Under the pieces are notes generated by a model. The model worked only from the letters and a program-made list of their open reading frames with translations, searched no databases and had not been told where the DNA came from. A program made the translations under genes and the position numbers. DNA of 64,000 bases. Source: Comamonadaceae bacterium OS-1 (GTDB lineage Bacteria; Pseudomonadota; Gammaproteobacteria; Burkholderiales; Burkholderiaceae_C). The stretch is from the NCBI GenBank assembly GCA_027923965.1, contig AP026969.1, forward strand, positions 3,348,001 to 3,412,000, read 5' to 3'. Below are positions 1 to 8,371 of the stretch, in pieces (the first letter of the stretch is position 1; the number at the start of each line of letters is the position of its first letter).

Positions 1-444
1 CTGTTCGTCACCCACGACCAGGTCGAGGCCATGACGCTGGCGCAGCGCATGCTGGTGATGAACGGCGGCGTGGTCGAGCAGTACGGCACGCCCGAACAGG
101 TCTACACCCAGCCCGCCAGCACCTTTGTGGCCAGCTTCATCGGCAGCCCGCCCATGAACCTGCTGAAAAACGCCCCCAATGCCGCGCACGGCGGCCCGGC
201 CAAGGCCATCCTGGGTATCCGCCCCGAGCACCTGCACCTGAGCGAAACGGGTTGGAGCCTGGTGGTCGAAACCACCGAAATGCTGGGTGCCGAGCGCCTG
301 GTCTACGCCCGGCTGGACAGCGAGCTGCTGATCATCCGTACCGACGAGAGCACGCCTTCCCCCGCCATCGGCAGCACCATCCACGCCACGCCGCGGGCGG
401 ACCGGCTGCACTGGTTTAATAGCGAAACAGGAAAACGAATCTAA
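1..444 (+). CDS. ugpC: UgpC-like ABC transporter ATP-binding protein (C-terminal part)
   Basis: This is the last 147 residues of an ATPase subunit; the start lies left of the window. The fragment opens with the switch-histidine region (VTHDQVEAM) that follows Walker B in sugar-type ABC ATPases. A TOBE-like region ([11 protein letters not shown], about residues 67-77) follows, as in the MalK/UgpC subgroup. The stop is 2 bases before a glycerophosphodiester phosphodiesterase gene, which fits ugpC-ugpQ of the sn-glycerol-3-phosphate importer. The subunit would power uptake at the inner membrane. The symbol rests mainly on this neighbour, since MalK-family ATPases are alike; the nucleotide-binding core is not visible. 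Confidence 0.8.
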   Translation: MFVTHDQVEAMTLAQRMLVMNGGVVEQYGTPEQVYTQPASTFVASFIGSPPMNLLKNAPNAAHGGPAKAILGIRPEHLHLSETGWSLVVETTEMLGAERLVYARLDSELLIIRTDESTPSPAIGSTIHATPRADRLHWFNSETGKRI

Positions 445-446
445 CC

Positions 447-1196
447 ATGCACGTCACTGCGAAGAATTGGCCCTATCCCCGCTGGATCGCCCACCGGGGC
501 GCAGGCAAACTGGCCCCCGAAAACACCCTCGCCGCCTTCCGCCTGGGCGCACAGCACGGCTACCGCATGTTCGAATGCGACGTAAAACTCAGCGCCGACG
601 GCGTGCCCTTTTTGCTGCACGACGACACCCTGGACCGCACCAGCACCGGTAAAGGCATCGCTGGCGACCAGCCCTGGAGCGCGCTGGCGCAGCTCGATGC
701 CGGCAGCTGGCATTCGCGCAGCCAGGCCGGCGAGCCCATTCCCACGCTGGACAACATCGCCGCGTTTTGCCAGCGCAACAGCCTGTTTTTGAACATCGAG
801 ATCAAACCCTCGCCCGACACCGACCGCCTGACCGGCGAAAAAGTAGCCGATGCCGCCGCCCGCCTGTGGCAGGGCCAGGCCGTGCCGCCGCTGCTGACCT
901 CCTTCAGCGTGGCCTCGCTGGAAGGCGCCCAGGCCGCCCAACCCGGCCTGCCACGGGGCCTGTTGCTCGACACATTGTGGGACGGCTGGCTGGAAGCCGC
1001 GCAGCGCCTGGGCTGCATCGCCATCGTCTGCGACCATGCACTGTGGACGGCTGACACCGTGGGCCAGGTGAAAGCCGCCGGGCTGCGCAGCGCCAGCTAC
1101 ACCGTCAACGACGCGGTCGCGGTACAGCGCCTGACCGCGCTGGGCACCGATGCCATCATCACCGACCGGATCGACCTGTTCGCCCCGGCGGATTGA
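447..1196 (+). CDS. ugpQ: Glycerophosphodiester phosphodiesterase
   Basis: 249 residues, the usual length of cytoplasmic UgpQ, with no signal peptide. It hydrolyses glycerophosphodiesters to sn-glycerol-3-phosphate and an alcohol. Family motifs are clear: HRGAGKLAPENT (residues 16-27) with the catalytic histidine, ECDVK (43-47) with metal-binding acids, HDDTLDRTSTGKG (58-70) with the second histidine, and NIEIKP near 117. It follows the UgpC-like gene with a 2-base gap, so the two are probably co-transcribed and the enzyme acts on imported diesters. Downstream there is a 57-base gap before an unrelated signalling gene. Confidence 0.93.
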   Translation: MHVTAKNWPYPRWIAHRGAGKLAPENTLAAFRLGAQHGYRMFECDVKLSADGVPFLLHDDTLDRTSTGKGIAGDQPWSALAQLDAGSWHSRSQAGEPIPTLDNIAAFCQRNSLFLNIEIKPSPDTDRLTGEKVADAAARLWQGQAVPPLLTSFSVASLEGAQAAQPGLPRGLLLDTLWDGWLEAAQRLGCIAIVCDHALWTADTVGQVKAAGLRSASYTVNDAVAVQRLTALGTDAIITDRIDLFAPAD

Positions 1197-1253
1197 TGGC
1201 GGGCACGGCCTCGCGCGCCTCTTTCGCACACTTTTTGCTAGCATCGGCAACAC

Positions 1254-2093
1254 ATGTCCAGCCGATCCATCCCCCGCCCCGTTGACGCAGAACTGACCCC
1301 GCTGCGCCAGCGCTGTTCACGGGCGGTGGCGCGTTGGGGCGTGTGGCGCACCACGCTGGCGATGAGCGCGGTGGTGTCGCTGCTGTCGCTGGTGCTGACC
1401 TACGGCTACATCCGCGCGCTGGGCTACGACACCATGGGCGAGGCGTTTTTCATCTCGCTGCTGGTGCCGCTGCCCATGACCGTGCTGACCGGTTGGGCGA
1501 TTTTTTCGCTGATCGTGGCGCTGGAGCAGGCCCGGCATGTGGCCCATGTGCAGTCCATCACCGACAGCCTGACCGGTCTGGCCAACCGCCGCCACTTCGT
1601 CCACACGGCCCAGCGCGAGCTCGACCTGGCCCTGCGCCACCGCCTGCCCCTGGCCTTGCTGATCCTGGACATCGACCACTTCAAGCGCGTCAACGACACC
1701 CACGGCCACGACGCGGGCGACAAGGTGCTGGTGGAGGTGGCCCGCCGCTGCGCCCAGGGCCTGCGCACCACCGACCTGCTGGCGCGATGGGGTGGCGAAG
1801 AATTTGTGGTGCTGCTGCCCAACACGCCGCTGGAACACGCCCGCCAACTGGCCGAGCGCATGCGCGAAGCCGTGGCCTTTTCGGCCCAGCTCCACGCACC
1901 CAAGGATGCGGTACGCGTCACCATCAGCATGGGTGCGGCGGGCATGGCCGAAGGCGAACCCATGACCCTGGATGCCCTGGTACAGGCCGCCGACAACGCC
2001 CTGTATGACGCCAAGCGCGCGGGCCGCAACCAGGTGTCGTTGGCCACCGGCCACAGTGGCCTGTCGCGCTTTGGGCCCTTGCTAGCGACTTAG
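1254..2093 (+). CDS. Membrane diguanylate cyclase (GGDEF protein)
   Basis: 279 residues. Two hydrophobic segments (about 35-55 and 63-90) anchor it in the inner membrane, followed by one GGDEF domain starting at DSLTGLANRR (104-113). The active-site loop is GGEEF (180-184), so synthesis of cyclic di-GMP from two GTP is expected. The inhibitory-site motif RxxD is present as RTTD (171-174), five residues before GGEEF, which predicts product feedback inhibition. There is no recognisable periplasmic sensor; the loop between the helices is short, so the input signal is unknown. The end overlaps the convergent small membrane ORF by 12 bases. Confidence 0.93.
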   Translation: MSSRSIPRPVDAELTPLRQRCSRAVARWGVWRTTLAMSAVVSLLSLVLTYGYIRALGYDTMGEAFFISLLVPLPMTVLTGWAIFSLIVALEQARHVAHVQSITDSLTGLANRRHFVHTAQRELDLALRHRLPLALLILDIDHFKRVNDTHGHDAGDKVLVEVARRCAQGLRTTDLLARWGGEEFVVLLPNTPLEHARQLAERMREAVAFSAQLHAPKDAVRVTISMGAAGMAEGEPMTLDALVQAADNALYDAKRAGRNQVSLATGHSGLSRFGPLLAT

Positions 2094-2348
2094 CCGCCAC
2101 TGGCTGGTGGCACAGGCCAGCACCAGGGCGGCGTAGGTCGCCATCTTGCCGTCGTGGCCAAAGAACCACAGTCCGCCCAGCAGCACCAACAGGCACACTA
2201 CAGAATTAATAGCTGCTTGTGCATACCAGCTGAGCACGAGCGGCTTATTTTTTATAAATGCCTTGGCGGCCAGCGCCGTCAGCACGCCCACCGCCAGCGC
2301 CGGTGCGGCGAAATTCAGCAGGTGAAAAATTGAATCTATAGGTCCCAT
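2082..2348 (-). CDS. Small hypothetical membrane protein carrying a repeat-encoded segment
   Basis: 88 residues with two or three predicted membrane segments (about 12-28, 43-60, 68-85). I do not recognise a family. Bases 2207-2258 are a copy of the family 1 palindromic repeat, so about 19 central residues (roughly FIKNKPLVL through AAINS) are encoded by the repeat. Either a real small membrane protein absorbed the element or the reading frame is fortuitous. The hydrophobic pattern on both sides and the charged C-terminus (QWRLSR) favour a real protein. It converges on the diguanylate cyclase and diverges from hemA. Confidence 0.55.
   Translation of the reverse strand: MGPIDSIFHLLNFAAPALAVGVLTALAAKAFIKNKPLVLSWYAQAAINSVVCLLVLLGGLWFFGHDGKMATYAALVLACATSQWRLSR
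2207..2258 (+). repeat. Family 1 palindromic repeat, copy 1 (inside a CDS)
   Basis: Forward orientation: TAGCTGCTTGTGC, a partly decayed palindrome, then GAGCACGAGCGGCTTATTTT-like tail. It lies inside the 88-residue membrane ORF, which reads it on the minus strand. Confidence 0.8.
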
Positions 2349-2403
2349 AGCGGCAATTTTGAGGCTTTGGCGACGCGCTGGGGATTTGGCCCCTTACAAA
2401 TTT

Positions 2404-2409
2404 TATAAT
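2404..2409 (+). promoter_or_regulatory. Candidate -10 box just before hemA
   Basis: A perfect TATAAT ends 6 bases before the preferred hemA ATG at 2416. Transcription 6-7 bases downstream would begin at or next to the ATG, giving a leaderless message. No good -35 hexamer stands at the usual spacing, and no Shine-Dalgarno sequence precedes the ATG, so this is a suggestion only. Confidence 0.35.
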
Positions 2410-2415
2410 CTGACG

Positions 2416-3684
2416 ATGGCAGTTTGGGCATTAGGCATTAACCACACCACCGCACCTCTGGATTTGCGCGGTCGGTTTGCGTTCGCCTTGGACCAGATCG
2501 CGCCCACCCTGCACGGCCTGCGCGCCGCGCTGCAAGGCCCCGAGGCCGCCATCATCTCCACCTGCAACCGCACCGAAGTCTATTGCGCGGGCGACCGGCA
2601 GGCGCTGGAGCACACGGTGGATTGGCTGGCCCACACCGGCGGCGTATCGCCCGCACTTTTGCGCTCCCACTCCTACACCCTGCAAGATGGCCCGGTGGCG
2701 CGGCACGCCTTCCGCGTGGCCAGCGGGTTGGACTCGATGGTGCTGGGCGAGCCGCAGATTCTGGGCCAGATGAAGGACGCGATCCGCGCAGCCGAGCAGG
2801 CCGGGGCGCTGGGCAGCACGCTGAACCAGTTGTTCCAGCGCTCGTTCGCTGTAGCCAAAGAGGTACGCACCTCCACCGAGATCGGCGCGCATTCCATCAG
2901 CATGGCCGCCGCCGCCGTGCGCCTGGCGGGCCAGTTGTTTGAAGACCTCACCAAAGTACGCGTGCTGTTTGTCGGCGCGGGCGAGATGATCGAGCTGGCA
3001 GCCACCCACTTTGCCGCCAAGAATCCCAAGTCCATCGCCATTGCCAACCGCACCCTGGAGCGCGGTGAAAAGCTCGCTGTCCGTTTCGGCGGCGAGGTGA
3101 TGCGCCTGGCCGACCTGCCCAGCCGCCTGCACGAATTCGACGCGGTGGTCAGCTGCACGGCCAGCACCCTGCCCATCATCGGCCTGGGCGCGGTGGAACG
3201 GGCCCTGAAGCTGCGCAAGCACCGCCCGATCTTCATGGTCGATCTGGCCGTGCCGCGCGACATCGAGCCTGAAGTCAAGGCGCTGGAAGACGTGTACCTG
3301 TACACCGTGGACGACCTGGCCCACGTGGTGCAAAGCGGCCAGGCAAACCGCCAGGCCGCAGTGGCGCAGGCCGAGGTCATCATCGACGCGGGCGTGCAAA
3401 GCTTTTTGCACTGGATGGACCAGCGCGACCCGGTGCACGGCGTGGTGCCGCTGATCCAGCAGCTCAATGCCCAGGCCGACGAATGGCGCGCCACCGAGCT
3501 GGCCCGCGCCCGCCGTCTGCTGGCCAAGGGCGACGACATCGAAGCCGTGCTGGACATGCTGAGCAAGGGTCTGACGCAAAAAATGCTGCACGGGGCCATG
3601 GCCGAACTGCGCGCAGGCGATGCCGGCAGCCGTGAACACACGGTGCAGGCCATCCACAAGCTGTTTTTACGCAAAGAGCGTTAG
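2416..3684 (+). CDS. hemA: Glutamyl-tRNA reductase
   Basis: 422 residues from the ATG at 2416; an upstream in-frame start at 2359 would add 19 residues not typical of the family. The enzyme reduces glutamyl-tRNA(Glu) with NADPH to glutamate-1-semialdehyde, the first step of C5-pathway tetrapyrrole synthesis. The N-terminus [15 protein letters not shown] and STCNRTEVY with catalytic Cys50 are diagnostic. The nucleotide-binding segment [13 protein letters not shown] and a C-terminal helical dimerisation domain follow. It heads the conserved group hemA-prfA-prmC-grxD. Confidence 0.96.
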   Translation: MAVWALGINHTTAPLDLRGRFAFALDQIAPTLHGLRAALQGPEAAIISTCNRTEVYCAGDRQALEHTVDWLAHTGGVSPALLRSHSYTLQDGPVARHAFRVASGLDSMVLGEPQILGQMKDAIRAAEQAGALGSTLNQLFQRSFAVAKEVRTSTEIGAHSISMAAAAVRLAGQLFEDLTKVRVLFVGAGEMIELAATHFAAKNPKSIAIANRTLERGEKLAVRFGGEVMRLADLPSRLHEFDAVVSCTASTLPIIGLGAVERALKLRKHRPIFMVDLAVPRDIEPEVKALEDVYLYTVDDLAHVVQSGQANRQAAVAQAEVIIDAGVQSFLHWMDQRDPVHGVVPLIQQLNAQADEWRATELARARRLLAKGDDIEAVLDMLSKGLTQKMLHGAMAELRAGDAGSREHTVQAIHKLFLRKER

Positions 3685-3767
3685 CGACGCTGCTCGCCTC
3701 CTGCGCCAGGCCCCCCCATGGGCCGTCATCCCGCCTTGGGACTGTTATTGATCTGAATTGCCTCCCT

Positions 3768-4850
3768 ATGAAACCTTTCTTACGCCAACAGCTTGAGCGC
3801 TACGTCTTTCGCCTTGCAGAACTCGACTTTTTGCTGTCCCGCGAGGACATCATGGGTGACATGAAGCAATTTTTGCTACTGTCCCGCGAGCACACCGAAG
3901 TGGGCCAGGTGGCGGCGCGCTTCACCCGCTACACCCAGCGCGAGTCCGACCTGGCCGCCGCCCAGGCCATGCAAAGTGACCCGGAAATGGCCGAGATGGC
4001 CGAGGAAGAAATTGCTTCTGCCGAGGCCGAGCTGCAAAAGTTGGAGGCCGAACTGCAACGCATGCTGTTGCCCAAGGACCCGGACGACGCACGCAACGCC
4101 TTCATGGAAATCCGCGCAGGCACCGGCGGCGACGAATCCGCCCTGTTTGCCGCCGACCTGCTGCGCATGTACACCCGCTACGCCGAACGCCAGGGCTGGA
4201 AGACCGAAATCATGAGCGAGTCGCAGAGCGAACTGGGCGGCTACAAGGAAGTGGTGCTGCGCCTGGAAGGCGATGGCGTGTACGGCCAGCTCAAGTTCGA
4301 GTCTGGTGGTCACCGGGTGCAGCGCGTGCCCGCCACCGAAACCCAGGGCCGCATCCACACCAGCGCCTGCACGGTCGCGGTGCTGGCCGAGCCCGACGAG
4401 CAGCAAGCCATCAAGATCAACCCGGCCGACCTGCGCATCGACACCTACCGCGCCAGCGGTGCCGGTGGCCAGCACATCAACAAAACCGACTCTGCGGTGC
4501 GTATCACCCACATTCCCACCGGCATCGTCGCCGAGTGCCAGGATGGCCGCAGCCAGCACAGCAACAAGGCCCAGGCGCTCAAGGTGCTGACAGCCCGCAT
4601 CCACGAAAAGGACCGCGCCGAGCGCGCTGCCAAGGATGCCGCCGAACGCAAGGGCCTGATCGGCAGCGGCGACCGCAGCGACCGCATCCGTACCTACAAC
4701 TTCCCACAGGGCCGCTGGACCGACCACCGCATCAACCTGACGCTGTACAAGCTGCTGTTCATCATGGAAGGTGACCTGACCGAAGTGCTGGATGCCCTGC
4801 GCGCGGCGCAAGAGGCAGAGCAACTGGCCGAACTCGAAACCGTCGCCTAA
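3768..4850 (+). CDS. prfA: Peptide chain release factor 1
   Basis: 360 residues, full length. RF1 reads UAA and UAG stop codons and triggers peptide release. The codon-recognition tripeptide is PAT (188-190 in [10 protein letters not shown]), the RF1 form of PxT. The catalytic GGQ is at 233-235 within [12 protein letters not shown]. Its glutamine is the substrate of the methyltransferase encoded 30 bases downstream, and the pair is normally co-transcribed. An 83-base gap separates it from hemA. Confidence 0.98.
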   Translation: MKPFLRQQLERYVFRLAELDFLLSREDIMGDMKQFLLLSREHTEVGQVAARFTRYTQRESDLAAAQAMQSDPEMAEMAEEEIASAEAELQKLEAELQRMLLPKDPDDARNAFMEIRAGTGGDESALFAADLLRMYTRYAERQGWKTEIMSESQSELGGYKEVVLRLEGDGVYGQLKFESGGHRVQRVPATETQGRIHTSACTVAVLAEPDEQQAIKINPADLRIDTYRASGAGGQHINKTDSAVRITHIPTGIVAECQDGRSQHSNKAQALKVLTARIHEKDRAERAAKDAAERKGLIGSGDRSDRIRTYNFPQGRWTDHRINLTLYKLLFIMEGDLTEVLDALRAAQEAEQLAELETVA

Positions 4851-4880
4851 GAAGCCACAGAACAACTGACCAAGGAACCC

Positions 4881-5882
4881 ATGGCACGCTCCATCAACAA
4901 AGGCCCCAAGCCACAAGGCGGCTACGCCAAAGTGTCCAGCAAGTCCCTGAAAGACGCGAAGGAAAAAAGCGCCAAGCGCATGGCCCCGCGCCCCGAGCGC
5001 CCCGGCCTGGGCAAAGCGGCGTGGGCGGCGGCCCGTCCGGTGTCGGTCTACAGCGACGAGGCCAGCACCTTGCAGGTGGCCCTGCTGGGCGCGCAAAAGC
5101 ACGGCATAGCCAAGCTCGATGCCCGCATGCTGCTGCTGCACGCCCTGGGCAAAAGCCCGCTGGATGCCGCCTGGCTGCTGGCCCACGGCCAGGATGCACT
5201 GAACCCCGTGCAGGCAGCGGCCTTTGGCACCGCCTGCACCCGCCGTCGCGCCGGTGAGCCCGTGGCCTACATCACCGGCCAGCGCGAGTTCTACGGGCTG
5301 GACCTGCGGGTCGATGCCCGCGTGCTCGACCCCCGACCCGATACCGAGACCCTGGTGGACTGGGCACTGGAACTGTTGGCTGGCAAGACGGCCCCGCAGG
5401 TGATCGACCTGGGCACCGGCAGCGGAGCCATCGCCCTGGCCCTGCAGAAAGCCCGGCCCGATGCGCAGGTCACCGCGGTCGACAACAGCGCCGATGCGCT
5501 CGCCGTGGCCAAGGCCAATGCGACCCGGCTGGCGCTGCCCGTGGCATTCGTCCACAGTACCTGGCTGGCCCAGGTGGCGGGAACGTTCGACATGGTGGTG
5601 TCCAACCCGCCCTACATCACCGATGTCGACCCGCACCTGCCCGCACTGGCGTTCGAGCCGCGCAGCGCGCTGACGGCAGGCCCCGACGGGCTGGACGACA
5701 TCCGCCAAATCATCGCCCAGGCCCCGGCCCATCTGCGGCCCCAAGGCTGGTTGCTGCTGGAGCACGGCTACGACCAGGCCCCGGCCGTGGCGGCGCTGCT
5801 GGCGCAGGCAGGCTTTGCACAAGTGCAATCCCGGCCCGACCTGGCCGGTATCGCGCGCTGCACGGGCGGCCAATGGAAATAA
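4881..5882 (+). CDS. prmC: Release factor glutamine methyltransferase with basic N-terminal extension
   Basis: 333 residues. It methylates the GGQ glutamine of release factors using S-adenosylmethionine. SAM-binding motif DLGTGSG is at 176-182 and the catalytic NPPY at 242-245. Usual PrmC proteins are about 280 residues; here the family-like region begins near residue 62, preceded by some 60 residues rich in Lys, Arg, Pro and Ala. The start at 4881 is supported by AAGGAA six bases before the ATG, while the internal ATG at 4980 lacks a ribosome site. It lies directly downstream of prfA. Confidence 0.93.
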   Translation: MARSINKGPKPQGGYAKVSSKSLKDAKEKSAKRMAPRPERPGLGKAAWAAARPVSVYSDEASTLQVALLGAQKHGIAKLDARMLLLHALGKSPLDAAWLLAHGQDALNPVQAAAFGTACTRRRAGEPVAYITGQREFYGLDLRVDARVLDPRPDTETLVDWALELLAGKTAPQVIDLGTGSGAIALALQKARPDAQVTAVDNSADALAVAKANATRLALPVAFVHSTWLAQVAGTFDMVVSNPPYITDVDPHLPALAFEPRSALTAGPDGLDDIRQIIAQAPAHLRPQGWLLLEHGYDQAPAVAALLAQAGFAQVQSRPDLAGIARCTGGQWK

Positions 5883-5886
5883 GCGT

Positions 5887-5935
5887 TTTTTAGGCCTTTT
5901 GTGCTGATTGGATCAGCACGAGAAGCTATACAAAC
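5887..5935 (-). repeat. Family 1 palindromic repeat, copy 2
   Basis: Reverse orientation, 4 bases after the prmC stop. The core is GTGCTGATTGGATCAGCAC, a perfect 8-base stem with a 3-base loop. Flanks AGGCC and GAAGCTAT match the family. Confidence 0.85.
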
Positions 5936-6051
5936 CATAGCAAGGTAGAAAATGGTGCATCCTTGGTCTGAACGAGGGCACCCCACCGCACGCCTCCTGC
6001 CACGGCGCGCTAAGTGAAATAATAGCGGCTATATTTTCAAGGAGTCTCCCG

Positions 6052-6378
6052 ATGAGCGACACACAACAACGCATTGATGCACTGGTCAAATCCAACGACG
6101 TGGTGCTGTTTATGAAGGGCAACGCCAGCTTTCCCCAGTGCGGCTTCTCTGGACGTGCCATTCAATTGCTCAAGGCCTGCGGCGTGGACACCAAGACGGT
6201 CAAGACCGTGAACGTGCTGGAAGACGACGAAGTCCGCCAGGGCATCAAGGAATACAGCCAGTGGCCCACCATTCCACAGCTCTACATCAAGGGCGAGTTC
6301 GTAGGCGGCTCGGACATCATGATGGAAATGTACGAATCCGGCGAATTGCACCAGATGCTGGGCTCCGCGCCCGCCTGA
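6052..6378 (+). CDS. grxD: Monothiol glutaredoxin (Grx4 family)
   Basis: 108 residues. The single-cysteine CGFS site (30-33, in [10 protein letters not shown]) marks the monothiol class that carries [2Fe-2S] clusters with glutathione and BolA partners. The [19 protein letters not shown] segment supplies the cis-proline and glutathione contacts. A strong ribosome site (AAGGAG) precedes the ATG. Position after hemA-prfA-prmC is conserved in related bacteria, though a 169-base gap with a family 1 repeat suggests its own promoter. Confidence 0.96.
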   Translation: MSDTQQRIDALVKSNDVVLFMKGNASFPQCGFSGRAIQLLKACGVDTKTVKTVNVLEDDEVRQGIKEYSQWPTIPQLYIKGEFVGGSDIMMEMYESGELHQMLGSAPA

Positions 6379-6538
6379 TTCCCCACCGGCAACGCACGCT
6401 TTTGTGCGTCGCGCGCGTGGTGGCAAGCCCACAACGCGCAAATAGGCGGAACAAGCGGCACTATTGCGCAGCTTGGCCTCTGGTACGCTGGCACGGCTTA
6501 TGCTGAAATGAAACTGTGTCTGTAACCAGGAGTAATCG

Positions 6539-7534
6539 ATGGAATCCCGCAGCCTCGTTCCTCATGCGTCCTCATTCCAACTGCCCGTGGCCAACGTGCG
6601 CAGCGTCTTCCAGCCGCACGATGTCGAGCGCAAGCTCGCCAAACTGCCCAGCCGGGAGCATGAAAACCTGCGCAGCACCTATGAGCGCATGCTGGAGCGC
6701 GGCCCTGACCGCTTCCAGGTCAAGCCCTCGGGCATCCCCGAAATGTCGGCTCTCTACCAGGCCCTGCCCAATTTCACCGAGGTGCTGGACGACGTGAAAC
6801 GCCACGTCGCCCTGAGCCAGGACAGCCGCGACGGCCTGGAGGTCACCCCCATCCTGCTGCTGGGCCTGCCCGGCATCGGCAAAACCCATTTCGCCAAAAA
6901 ACTCGCCGACCTGCTGGGCACGGGTATGAACCTGGTGCCCATGAGCTCCATGACTGCAGGCTGGCTGCTGTCGGGCTCATCGTCGCAATGGAAAGGCGCC
7001 AAGCCCGGCAAGGTGTTTGAAGCGCTGATCGACGGCGAATACGCCAACCCGGTCATCGTGGTGGACGAAATCGACAAAGCCAGCGCCGATGCCCAGTACG
7101 ACCCTCTGGGCGCGCTCTACAGCCTGCTGGAGCACGATACGGCGCAGAACTTCATAGACGAATTTGCCGAAATCGCCATCGATGCCAGCCAAGTGATCTG
7201 GATCACCACGGCCAACGACCCACGGGGCATTCCCGAGCCGATTCTGAACCGCATGAACGTGTTTGAAATCGAGCCGCCCTCCCCCGAGGCCGCGCGCCAG
7301 ATTGCCCGCAACCTCTACCACTCCATCCGCGCCGAGCATGGCTGGGGCGAGCGTTTCGCGCCCGATCCGCACAGCGATCTGCAAGATGCCTTGGCCGAGC
7401 TCGCCCCACGGGAAATGCGCAGGGCGCTCATGACCGGATTTGGCAATGCCCGGCTGGATGGCCGCGATACCGTGCGGGTGGAAGATCTGCCCAAAGCCAG
7501 CCAGCACAAGGGCCGCATGGGCTTCATGCAGTAA
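6539..7534 (+). CDS. AAA+ ATPase of Lon-like ATPase-module type
   Basis: 331 residues. Walker A GLPGIGKTH (109-117), Walker B VIVVDEIDK (172-180), sensor-1 region TTAND (223-227) and an arginine in LNRM (238) define a complete AAA+ module, followed by a small helical lid. The layout recalls the ATPase part of Lon without a protease domain or Lon N-terminal domain. The first 80 residues are not recognised. CCAGGAG precedes the ATG. It is convergent with the trypsin-like protease gene 22 bases away, so not in its operon. The substrate is unknown. Confidence 0.85.
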   Translation: MESRSLVPHASSFQLPVANVRSVFQPHDVERKLAKLPSREHENLRSTYERMLERGPDRFQVKPSGIPEMSALYQALPNFTEVLDDVKRHVALSQDSRDGLEVTPILLLGLPGIGKTHFAKKLADLLGTGMNLVPMSSMTAGWLLSGSSSQWKGAKPGKVFEALIDGEYANPVIVVDEIDKASADAQYDPLGALYSLLEHDTAQNFIDEFAEIAIDASQVIWITTANDPRGIPEPILNRMNVFEIEPPSPEAARQIARNLYHSIRAEHGWGERFAPDPHSDLQDALAELAPREMRRALMTGFGNARLDGRDTVRVEDLPKASQHKGRMGFMQ

Positions 7535-7556
7535 CAAAGGAAGAGGGGAAGAGGCC

Positions 7557-8342
7557 TCAGTTGGCCTTTTGCCGCTGCACCAGTTGCTGGATGTAATTGG
7601 AGGGAATGGCGTAAGAGATGCCGGAGGGTGCACTGATGGCCGACTCTTTGGTGCCCTTCACGAACACCATGTTCACAATGCCCACCACTTCGCCCGACTC
7701 GGCATCAAACAACGGCCCGCCGCTATTGCCCGGATAGGCCGTGCCATCAAGCTGAAAAATATCGAAACTACCATCCCGGATACTGCGAATCGACTTTTCG
7801 GTCAGCAACTGACCTGAGGCCGCAGGCAGAACGATCGGCGTGATGGACGAGACCATGGCGCGGTGCGTCACCGGCGAAAACCCCAGCGCACCACCAATCG
7901 GAAAACCCATCAGCGCAACCGACTGCCCTTCACGCACGGTATTAGAGTCACGCAAGGCCAAAAAGGGCACAGGCTCACCCGCAAACCTCAGCAGCACCAG
8001 GTCGTGCAAGCGGTCTTGCTCCAGCATCACAGCCTGCCGCATCTGCAATTCGCCCTTGGGGCCGCGTACCTGTACCACCAAATCGTAACCAGAACTATCC
8101 TCCGACGGGCCGAACAAAACATGGGAATTGGTGATTGCCAAATTACCACCAAGCGCCACAAAACCCGTACCGCGCAAGTTAAACCGAGGGCTATTGGTGC
8201 TTTTGTAATAACCCACGATGAGAATCGAGGGTTTTACCTTTGCAATCGTATCTACCAACTCAGCCTGCGCAAAATGAAAGGGGGAGCAGAAAATACCCCA
8301 TACAAGAATCCATCGGATAGAAAATTTACCAGTCACATTCAT
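7557..8342 (-). CDS. Secreted trypsin-like serine protease
   Basis: About 261 residues. An N-terminal hydrophobic segment ending FHFAQAEL is a likely signal peptide. The chymotrypsin-fold triad is visible: His74 in AITNSHVL, Asp114 in RLHDLVLLRF and Ser207 in YPGNSGGPLFD. There is no PDZ domain, so it is smaller than DegP/HtrA. It is the last gene of the minus-strand run and starts about 30 bases after the prsT stop, suggesting co-transcription with the PEP-CTERM regulatory genes. The start is uncertain: TTG 8348, ATG 8342 and GTG 8336 are in frame, and GGAG is best spaced for the GTG. Confidence 0.85.
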   Translation of the reverse strand: MNVTGKFSIRWILVWGIFCSPFHFAQAELVDTIAKVKPSILIVGYYKSTNSPRFNLRGTGFVALGGNLAITNSHVLFGPSEDSSGYDLVVQVRGPKGELQMRQAVMLEQDRLHDLVLLRFAGEPVPFLALRDSNTVREGQSVALMGFPIGGALGFSPVTHRAMVSSITPIVLPAASGQLLTEKSIRSIRDGSFDIFQLDGTAYPGNSGGPLFDAESGEVVGIVNMVFVKGTKESAISAPSGISYAIPSNYIQQLVQRQKAN

Positions 8343-8371
8343 CTCCAATAGATTTTTTAAGGTATTTAAAG

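Noticed and set aside
3876-5873. 665-codon minus-strand ORF across prfA and prmC
   Set aside because: A frame shadow of GC-rich coding DNA; composition (Gly, Ala, Gln, His rich) is typical of antisense frames, and both real genes are certain.
6392-6409. Hairpin ACGCAC/GTGCGT after grxD as a terminator
   Set aside because: Only 6 bp, no U-tract; too weak to call.
6539-8342. AAA+ ATPase and trypsin-like protease as a two-gene defence module
   Set aside because: The genes are convergent, not an operon, and the protease has a signal peptide, so joint action in the cytoplasm is unlikely.
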